Assembly: GCA_963768025.1 (NCBI GenBank)
Contig: CAVYGM010000001.1
Span: 124,001 to 188,000, forward strand
Length of the DNA: 64,000 bases
Direction: 5' to 3'
Source of the DNA: CAVYGM01 sp963768025
GTDB taxonomy: Bacteria > Bacteroidota > Bacteroidia > Cytophagales > Spirosomataceae
Shown: piece by piece, positions 57,978 through 64,000 of the stretch
Numbering within the stretch: the first letter of the stretch is position 1
Layout of the letters: every line of letters starts with the position of its first letter
The notes under the pieces: generated by a model
What the model was told of the DNA's origin: nothing
What the model saw: the letters and a program-made list of their open reading frames with translations, nothing else
Databases searched by the model: none
Translations under genes and position numbers: made by a program

Positions 57978-58777
57978 AGCTCAGCTAGAATGTCTGCCAA
58001 TTTTTCCGGCATCGAGAAAAAGGGGGAGTGACTACTCGCTAAGGTATACATTTTCTGGATGGATACGTTCTGGACTAAACTACGTTTATCCAGGTCTTTA
58101 GACTCTGTACAGAGAATGTACACTTTGGGAATAGCCCCGTAACGAGCAGCCGTTACGATCACGGGTGTACCCAGGCACGCCATCGACTGCGGCCCCACAT
58201 GCGCTTTGGCAAAAGCTATGTCTTCCGGTGAGCAGTCGTGATAGAAAAGTTGGCCGACCCTATCAGGCTTAATCACCGACGTCTTTTTGTCGTCCGACAG
58301 CATCATACTTTCTCCTACCGATGGTCCAGACTGTGGTTTACCAGCGGCTTTGTTCTGTTCCTCAGCTTTCCCGGCCAGGGCAAATACGGACTCACCGTTC
58401 TGCGGCATAAAGGCATCTAAAAACACCAACTTAGCCACTTTCTCTTTGCCCAAAATCTCGGAGGCCTGAGCAATCGCAACGCCCGCCATCGAATGTCCGA
58501 CAAGAATAACCATACCCTTTTGGCTATTGGCCACACCCACTATTTTTTGTACATAATCATCGAGCGTAACGGACGCCATTGGCGTTTTGTCTTCGCCATG
58601 ACCGGGTAAATCAATGGCTAGTACCCGATTGCCTTTTGCTTCTAGCAGAGGCACTACTTTTTTCCAGCACCAGGCCCCGTGCCACGCTCCGTGAACGAGG
58701 ATGTACGTTTTGGGCTGAGCTTGGAAACGAGTCTGAAGCAGAACTGTGGAGAGCAACAGTAAAAATGTAGTTTTCAT
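57974..58777 (-). CDS. Secreted alpha/beta hydrolase (methyl-esterase-like)
   Basis: A 267-residue hydrolase with a signal peptide (MKTTFLLLLSTVLLQTRFQA). TYILVHGAWHGAWCWKKVVP is the oxyanion-loop motif of the salicylate/hydroxynitrile-lyase-like esterases, the nucleophile elbow is LVGHSMAGVA (Ser96), and the catalytic His is in ASSHSPFFSMPEKLADIL. Complete frame. First gene of a two-gene unit with its AraC regulator. A fragment of a related gene is fused into the remnant at 42620. Confidence 0.85.
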   Translation of the reverse strand: MKTTFLLLLSTVLLQTRFQAQPKTYILVHGAWHGAWCWKKVVPLLEAKGNRVLAIDLPGHGEDKTPMASVTLDDYVQKIVGVANSQKGMVILVGHSMAGVAIAQASEILGKEKVAKLVFLDAFMPQNGESVFALAGKAEEQNKAAGKPQSGPSVGESMMLSDDKKTSVIKPDRVGQLFYHDCSPEDIAFAKAHVGPQSMACLGTPVIVTAARYGAIPKVYILCTESKDLDKRSLVQNVSIQKMYTLASSHSPFFSMPEKLADILAEL

Positions 58778-58868
58778 GTTTGTAGCGGTTTAATGTCCGC
58801 CACAAACATATTGAACGACAGGTAAATGTGACAAGTAGAAAACCGACAACTTTTAATCAAAAAAACAT

Positions 58869-59260
58869 TCACCAAAAGGCTTTCCACTGATGGACATTGA
58901 TCCCGAAAAGCAAGAACAGGTAGATCGCCAGGTAGGCGGGCAGTGCCACTGCATAAGGCCGGTAAATTTTGCTGTTAAAACGCTCATAAATTAGTAAGCC
59001 AACCATAATAATCAGTGCCAGAATCGGCCCCGGCAATCCCAGACGGCCCAATGCCGGATTGATGAAGGGTAATACGGACAGGGCCATGTAACGAGCATGG
59101 TAGCGCACGGTATGGCGGTGGTAAATGGCAAGACCGTAAGTCAACGAAAAAAATGCGACGTCAGCGAAGCCTATCAGGCGGATGTCTATCTGACCTGGCG
59201 GCACGGGTAAATTTCGGATGAAGCCCAGGCGTATCAGCCAGAAGATAGAGGATATAGGAT
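58869..59260 (-). pseudogene. Duplicated membrane-protein fragment
   Basis: Encodes IRLGFIRNLPVPPGQIDIRL and later PILALIIMVGLLIYERF, nearly the same as 43975-44412. Here it is attached in place of the HTH part of the AraC gene at 59265-59799, in a different frame, and ends early because TGG has become TGA before the last WMFF residues. A dead duplicated copy. Confidence 0.7.
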
Positions 59261-59264
59261 AGCA

Positions 59265-59799
59265 TGAGCAGAGCTGAATTTTGCAGCAGAAATTGTTCTA
59301 TTTTATCAACAGCATGACTACCCACTTTTACTTGCCAGATTTTAGACATCAGGTAGCATTCGACAATCTCCATCATGCCGGTATAATTGGCTGTGTTGGC
59401 CAGGCGGTCATTGATGGCCCGAACTTCCTGGCCGATAACGGACTCCGCATCTACTTTCAAATCAGTGAATTCACAGAGAGGTACCCGCAGTAACCGGTAT
59501 AATCCTCCCACGTGAAAAATAACCCGAATCATCAGGTACTCTTCGGGCGGCATCAAAAAATTAACGCGGGACACGGGCTGGCCAAAAATAGCAACCCCTG
59601 GTTCTTTCTTAGCGATTCCTGTGCGCGGGTCAACCGAGGTAACCAACCCCTTTGGGAAAAATTCCAGGCCATGTTCAGGCAATGGCGGGAACGGTTTTAC
59701 AAGAGGCGGCTTGGCTGGGTCATACCTGAAATGCAGCAGCATATACTCCTTCACAAAGGCTTGCAGAGCCGGATGGGGTATAATGCGCAGGTAGATCAT
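59265..59799 (-). pseudogene. Truncated AraC-family regulator
   Basis: About 178 residues of the AraC sensor domain (IPHPALQAFVKEYMLLHFRY; EYLMIRVIFHVGGLYRLLRV; SHAVDKIEQFLLQN) and then an abrupt switch at about 59268 to the duplicated membrane-protein DNA. The HTH domain is gone, so it cannot bind DNA normally. The open frame continues to 59161 through foreign sequence. Confidence 0.75.
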
Positions 59800-59850
59800 G
59801 CTGAAAGGTAGCCATTTACGTTTTCATCCTAGAAGAATTTTAGTATTCGG

Positions 59851-60699
59851 TCAGGTTTCGGCATTGCCGAAGGTGCGTTCAGGAGCGTGGCTTTCTTTCT
59901 GGCTAAACTCAGTGGGTGTGAGCCGCGTAAATTCTTTGTAATCACGCACCAGGTGCTGGTAATCATGGTAGCCGTAGTCAAGCGCAATGCTCAGCCAGTC
60001 TTTCTGGGGATGGGCGTTTTTGCGTTTTACGGTCTGGTCGAAGCGGGCGATACGGGCGTACATCTTGGGACTGACGCCCATGCGCTGCACAAACTGATTA
60101 TAAAACTGCTTGGTACTCAAACAGGCCTGATCGGCCAGCCCGTCTAAGGAAAATTTAGAGGGGTTGTTCAATAGAGACTGACTTACTCTATCGATGGGCT
60201 GTGAGCAATAGCGCGAATAAGCCGTGCTTCGTCGGCGGACTAGATGCAGCAGAAAATCCTCTACGATGTTAATCATTTCCAGATGATTGTCAGTGCTGCT
60301 TAATCGCTCATTTACCAAGCTAACCTCTGGCGCAAATACAGCTTCGGCATCCACAAACGTATTGGCCAGTTCGTGCGCTGGGATGCCGGTTAGACGGAAT
60401 AAGGCACCCGGTTGAAAAACAATCTGGAATAACATAAAATCGTGAGGACATAGTCGATTCGTTATCCATGTAGGCTGCCCAATCAGTAGGGACCGTGGTT
60501 TCCAGGTTTCGATGATTCCGTTAGTCTTTTCAACCACTATCGGGTTGCGCGGATGAAATGCCAGATAGTTTTCAGGACGGGGCCAGTACGGCTTGACAGG
60601 AGCGGCCACGGTACTGGCAAAAGAAAACCCAACAATCTGATATAATCTGACGTATTCCCGAAGCACCGGGCTGGGCGGTCTGTAGTCAAAGACGTTCAT
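59851..60699 (-). CDS. AraC-family transcriptional regulator
   Basis: An intact 282-residue regulator. Sensor domain with DFMLFQIVFQPGALFRLTGI and HELANTFVDAEAVFAPEVSL; HTH with LDGLADQACLSTKQFYNQFV and SIALDYGYHDYQHLVRDYKE. It shares the sensor with the copy at 57154 and the remnants at 42620 and 59265. It starts inside the stop of the cupin gene (ATGA), giving a second enzyme/AraC coupled pair. Confidence 0.9.
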   Translation of the reverse strand: MNVFDYRPPSPVLREYVRLYQIVGFSFASTVAAPVKPYWPRPENYLAFHPRNPIVVEKTNGIIETWKPRSLLIGQPTWITNRLCPHDFMLFQIVFQPGALFRLTGIPAHELANTFVDAEAVFAPEVSLVNERLSSTDNHLEMINIVEDFLLHLVRRRSTAYSRYCSQPIDRVSQSLLNNPSKFSLDGLADQACLSTKQFYNQFVQRMGVSPKMYARIARFDQTVKRKNAHPQKDWLSIALDYGYHDYQHLVRDYKEFTRLTPTEFSQKESHAPERTFGNAET

Positions 60700-61253
60700 T
60701 TGGCGGTGGCTGTCAAGGGCGGACCAACTAGGTCCATACCGTGTTCCTGCATTGCTTTTTTTGCTTCATCAGGGGTAGGTGGCCGTTTGAACGCATTCAT
60801 TTTTTTAAAAAATTCTTCCATCTTTCCAGCAGGTTGTAAAAGGTAGATCAATTTTCCATTATCTGAAAGCTGCAGCCAGGTATGGGGTACCTTTCGGGGA
60901 AGAAAAATAGTATCACCCGCTTTCAGCGTTTGTTTTTCGTCACCAACCTGAAACAGATACTCCCCCTCCACTACGTAGAACGTTTCGTCCTGGTCGAAAT
61001 GAACGTGCAGTTCGGGGCCCATTTTGGCAACCCCCACATATTCAAACATGGAAAGTAAGCCACCCGTATCTTTGGCCGAAATTTTAACCAGATTGGGATT
61101 GACCCCACGATACAGGATAGGTTCATTGAATCGGTCTTTGCCCGTCTTCACTGTGAAACTTTTCCCTGTCGACTCAGTAGGGGTCGATGTAGCCGATGCA
61201 CGTAGTACCGTGGTAGAAGCTAGGGTTGTAGTTAAGAATTTTCTGCGTTGCAT
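60696..61253 (-). CDS. Cupin-domain protein, exported
   Basis: A 185-residue single-cupin protein. The N-terminus MQRRKFLTTTLASTTVLRAS has a twin-arginine-like RRKFL leader. Cupin motif 1 is LHVHFDQDETFYVVEGEYLF (metal-binding His, His and Glu) and motif 2 is DTIFLPRKVPHTW. The C-terminal region is helical (MEEFFKKMNAFKRPPTPDEA). It could be a dioxygenase or isomerase or a binding protein; substrate unknown. Coupled to the AraC gene downstream. Confidence 0.83.
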   Translation of the reverse strand: MQRRKFLTTTLASTTVLRASATSTPTESTGKSFTVKTGKDRFNEPILYRGVNPNLVKISAKDTGGLLSMFEYVGVAKMGPELHVHFDQDETFYVVEGEYLFQVGDEKQTLKAGDTIFLPRKVPHTWLQLSDNGKLIYLLQPAGKMEEFFKKMNAFKRPPTPDEAKKAMQEHGMDLVGPPLTATAK

Positions 61254-61440
61254 ACCGAGTGAATAGTTAAGGTGTATGCAAATGTCTATTGATTTTCAGT
61301 AGAGTTAGTGGTAAAAAATGGCAATTTTTATCGTTTATAGTTCTTTTCCTGATGTCTTAACCTTCGGCAATAGAGACCCATATCAAACGATTTAACAGCA
61401 GGCCAGAAGGCAGTCAGGTGTAACCTTTTGATGGCAGCTT

Positions 61441-62017
61441 TCAAAGATCAACCTCCACCACCAGCCCCGGCAGTACCTCTTCACCAGACAATTTCAAGGA
61501 TTTTCCCCGTACGATTTCGGTCGTTCCGTCGGCCCGGTAGATGTGGGCGGCCTGTCCCTGCCGGTCGATGAGCCAGCCCAGTACGGCAGCCGTTGGCGCG
61601 GTACTCTTCCATTTTGGCTTTTAGATCTTTCATGCGGTCGGTTTCGGAACGGATTTCTACGGCGAAGTCGGGGTAGGTATGAGTGAAAACCTTGCGGTCA
61701 TCTTCGGGGATGCTTTCCCAGCGTTCTTTGGCGATCCAGGATACATCCGGCGAGCGAACGGCCCCATTGGGCAGCGTGTAGCCCGCTGAGGAATCGAATG
61801 CATAGCCTAGTTTAGTTTGGTGATTCCATAGCCAAACCTGACCGTTGAACTCAAAATTGAAATTCCCGGTACTCATTCCCGTAGGTGACATAATGATGAT
61901 ATTTCCGTACTGGTCGCGCTCCATGCGCAACTCCGAGTTGGCCTGGCATAGGTCGAAGAACATTTCTTCGGTCATACCCTCCACCGTTTTGAGCAAAAAT
62001 CCGTTTTCAAGTACCAT
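61441..62017 (-). CDS. Uma2-family (DUF820) restriction-endonuclease-fold protein, one frameshift
   Basis: About 192 residues. MTEEMFFDLCQANSELRMER, GNIIIMSPTGMSTGNFNFEF, SSAGYTLPNGAVRSPDVSWI and PDFAVEIRSETDRMKDLKAK are successive blocks of the Uma2 family, with the PD-(D/E)xK residues (Asp in SPDVSW, Glu in AVEIRS). A shift near 61580 restores the usual end, GWLIDRQGQAAHIY and LSGEEVLPGLVVEVDL, stopping at 61441. Uma2 proteins are abundant in Bacteroidota and cyanobacteria; their role is unclear. Confidence 0.83.
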
Positions 62018-62185
62018 GGCATGTAAATTTTTCTACCAAGTTAATCAACAGACGGGCTAATTTCACAACTGTAGGGTACCCTCCCATCGTTCGTAGGTTG
62101 CTACGGTATTCTTCTCAATTGCCTTACCTTTGACCAATGAAAAGACGCCTATCCTTTGGCTTAATCCAACCACTAGCTTTCTCCC

Positions 62186-63350
62186 ATGAAATTGACACAA
62201 CTCCTGTTTTTCTGCTTCGCTTTGCTGACTTTGACCCCCATTCAGGCGCAAAAGTCCGAGAGTCCCGCCAAAGGTACCTACACCAATCCCTTACCCGTGG
62301 AATTCGGTGACCCGTACATTTTGCACACCCAGGGTACCTACTACATGTACGGCACGGGCAGCGGGGCCGACAAGGGTTTCGTGACCTATTCGTCCAAAGA
62401 CATGGTGAACTGGAAGCGGGAAGGACAGGTGTATTTTCACGATAACAAAAACGGCTGGAGCGATCCAAAAACGGCCTTTGGCGGTGCCTACTGGGCACCC
62501 GAGGTGTACGAAGTGAAGGGCAAGTACTACCTGTTTTACAGTGCCCAATGGAAAGTGAACCCGACGAAAGAAATGGAAAATTTCCGGATCGGGGTAGCCG
62601 TGGCCGACAAACCCACCGGCCCTTTCATTGACCTGACCGACAAGCCACTTTTTGACCCAGGGTACCCCATCATCGACGCCAATGTATTTTTCGATACCGA
62701 CGGCAAAGCCTACCTCTACTATTCGCGTTGCTGCTACAAACACGCGGTCGAAAGCGAAGTGGCCGATCTGGCGCGGGAAAAAGGGTGGTTCAAGGAAATT
62801 GAAGAAAGCTGGGTGTATGGCGTCGAACTCAAACCCGATTTCTCCGGCGTGATCGGCGAGCCGGTTTTGATCCTGCGCCCCCCCGTTTCGCTCAGCGACA
62901 AGCAGGCCGAGTGGGAAAGTCGGTCGGTGACGGCCCGCGAAGTGAACCGCCGCTGGACGGAGGGTTCGGTGACGTTCAAGAAAGACGGTACCTACTACAT
63001 GATGTACTCGGCCAATCATTTCGGCGGGCGAGTACTATGCCGTGGGGTATGCTACGGCCAAATCGCCGCTGGGGCCCTACAAGAAAGCGGCCAACAATCC
63101 AATTTTACAGAAAAATACCGATCAGGGCGGCTCGGTGACGGGTACGGGCCACAACAGCATCGCCTACTCGCCGGATGGCAAAGAGATGTTTTGCGTCTAC
63201 CACGCCCGGACCGCCAAAACCGGCGACGAGCGGGTCGTGTGCATCGACCGGATGGAGGTAAAGAATGGGACTATCAAGATTCTGGGACCTACTACTACGC
63301 CTCAGAAGGTACCTTCGGGGGTGGCAGCGGTAGAGAAGAGTGGGCGATGA
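62186..63350 (+). CDS. Glycoside hydrolase family 43 enzyme (one frameshift)
   Basis: About 388 residues. Signal peptide MKLTQLLFFCFALLTLTPIQ, then the five-bladed propeller: NPLPVEFGDPYILHTQGTYY (catalytic base Asp), GGAYWAPEVYEVKGKYYLFY, IIDANVFFDTDGKAYLYYSR (pKa-modulating Asp) and TEGSVTFKKDGTYYMMYSAN (catalytic acid Glu). One lost base near 63027 leads into YAVGYATAKSPLGPYKKAAN, then GTGHNSIAYSPDGKEMFCVY. GH43 enzymes act on arabinan or xylan side chains. Likely periplasmic. Confidence 0.87.
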
Positions 63351-63364
63351 ATTGGAGGAGGTAT

Positions 63365-63565
63365 CTAATCCCCTTCCTCCAATTCAAAAACCTCATCGGT
63401 CGTTTTTGAAAACACGCGGGCGATCTTCATGCCCAGCGCCAGGGAGGGCGAATACTTTTCGGCTTCGATGGCGTTGATCGTCTGCCGCGATACCTGCACG
63501 CAGTCGGCCAGTTCGGCCTGCGTGATGTTGAGAATGGCGCGTTCGATGCGGATGCGGTTTTTCAT
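63365..63565 (-). CDS. Small HTH (Cro/CI-type) transcriptional regulator
   Basis: A 66-residue protein that is a bare XRE domain: MKNRIRIERAILNITQAELA then VQVSRQTINAIEAEKYSPSL as the recognition helix. This short type is usually the second gene after a membrane protein, as here, with an ATGA overlap at 63562-63565. Confidence 0.9.
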   Translation of the reverse strand: MKNRIRIERAILNITQAELADCVQVSRQTINAIEAEKYSPSLALGMKIARVFSKTTDEVFELEEGD

Positions 63566-64000
63566 AAGGCCAAAAGGGTACCTTCGTTTCGCCCGACTTC
63601 CCGCGCTTCTTTAACCAACAGCCAATGAAAACGCAGCACAAAAATGAACAGCGGCGTGAACATATTGTAGATCATGATAGTGAGGAACGGCAAGCCATGG
63701 ACAAAAATAATACAGAGAACCAGCACCAGCGTGTTGCCATACATAGCCCATTGCAAAGCACCCAGGCGCATTTGGGCCGTGCGTTCGTCTTCGTTTTTTA
63801 CCCTGGCAAATCCGGTCAGGAAAAGACCCGCCATTAAAGTTAACGAGATAATTTCATCGATCAGGTTGAGCGTGAGCGTTCCGCTAGGTTTTTCACTGAC
63901 TGTGGAAGAACCGCTGAAATTACTCCCTCCGTTCGAAACAGTGCCCGACAGCGAATACCCATCCTCGAAAGGCCAGGGAATCGTGACTTCGGCCTGGATG
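63562..64000 (-). CDS. Membrane protein, 5' end cut by window edge
   Basis: The open frame enters from the right edge (QAEVTIPWPFEDGYSLSGTV) and ends at 63562. Visible parts: an extracytoplasmic loop, then TM segments LTLNLIDEIISLTLMAGLFL, WAMYGNTLVLVLCIIFVHGL, FLTIMIYNMFTPLFIFVLRF. A downstream HTH gene overlaps by 4 bases; such pairs are common and the HTH protein is thought to regulate the operon. Function unknown. Confidence 0.7.
   Translation of the reverse strand, partial: IQAEVTIPWPFEDGYSLSGTVSNGGSNFSGSSTVSEKPSGTLTLNLIDEIISLTLMAGLFLTGFARVKNEDERTAQMRLGALQWAMYGNTLVLVLCIIFVHGLPFLTIMIYNMFTPLFIFVLRFHWLLVKEAREVGRNEGTLLAL

Noticed and set aside
1..64000. CRISPR array or prophage
   Set aside because: No evenly spaced repeats with unique spacers, no cas genes, and no phage structural or integrase genes seen.

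Overview
The window looks like the chromosome of a Bacteroidota, most likely a Cytophagales/Spirosomaceae-type organism (Dyadobacter/Spirosoma relatives). Signs are carboxypeptidase-regulatory-domain plus TonB outer-membrane receptors, a DUF4249 partner protein, LytS-type kinases with 7TMR-DISM sensors, TAnnTTTG -7 promoter boxes, a CrtI/CrtD carotenoid desaturase and many SPII lipoproteins. This placement is inference from gene content only.

Layout. 1-6.9 kb: an amino-sugar/sialic-acid utilisation locus (ROK kinase, GH20 hexosaminidase, HGSNAT/NagX-like acyltransferase, NanA/DapA-type aldolase, SSS symporter). 7-9 kb: an AT-rich accessory patch with unknown proteins and a PIN toxin module. 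9-17 kb: lipoprotein, UvsE, nitrilase-family amidohydrolase, DUF4249/TonB receptor pair, secreted beta-helix protein. 17-20.6 kb: PIN and HEPN-MNT toxin-antitoxin modules around a CPBP protease. 20.6-32.6 kb: core metabolism (carotenoid desaturase, PncB, outer-membrane barrel, HAD hydrolase, a Grx-Grx-thioredoxin reductase fusion, Pgk, a FAN1-like nuclease, cytochrome c). 32.7-34.1 kb: a second AT-rich patch (DUF4160/DUF2442, a small repeat-tailed protein, a PIN remnant). 34-41 kb: M16 peptidase, GT9 glycosyltransferase, TPR protein, NAD epimerase, dicarboxylate symporter. 41-50 kb: M23 protein, chimeric remnants, TonB-C protein, esterase, second outer-membrane barrel, IS5 remnant. 49.7-57 kb: PQQ-type propeller, secreted protein, and a translationally coupled kinase-kinase-LytTR regulator operon. 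57-61.3 kb: two enzyme/AraC coupled pairs with duplicated debris between them. 61.4-64 kb: Uma2, GH43, HTH regulator and membrane protein.

Most striking signal. Three copies of a ~150-bp intergenic element (48.7, 51.0 and 52.3 kb) lie around the LytTR operon, each in front of a plausible target gene. Each carries three direct copies of a 12-mer close to TTGNGTGAAYRG at invariant 20- and 29-bp offsets, which suggests a dispersed regulatory element.

Caution. About eighteen genes with otherwise well-conserved protein sequence are broken by single-base frameshifts, and at least one break is explained by a homopolymer one base too short. I read most of them as consensus sequencing errors and give one spanning coordinate pair per gene; true remnants (IS5, AraC/hydrolase chimeras, PIN fragment) are marked as pseudogenes. 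I found no rRNA, convincing tRNA or CRISPR array.
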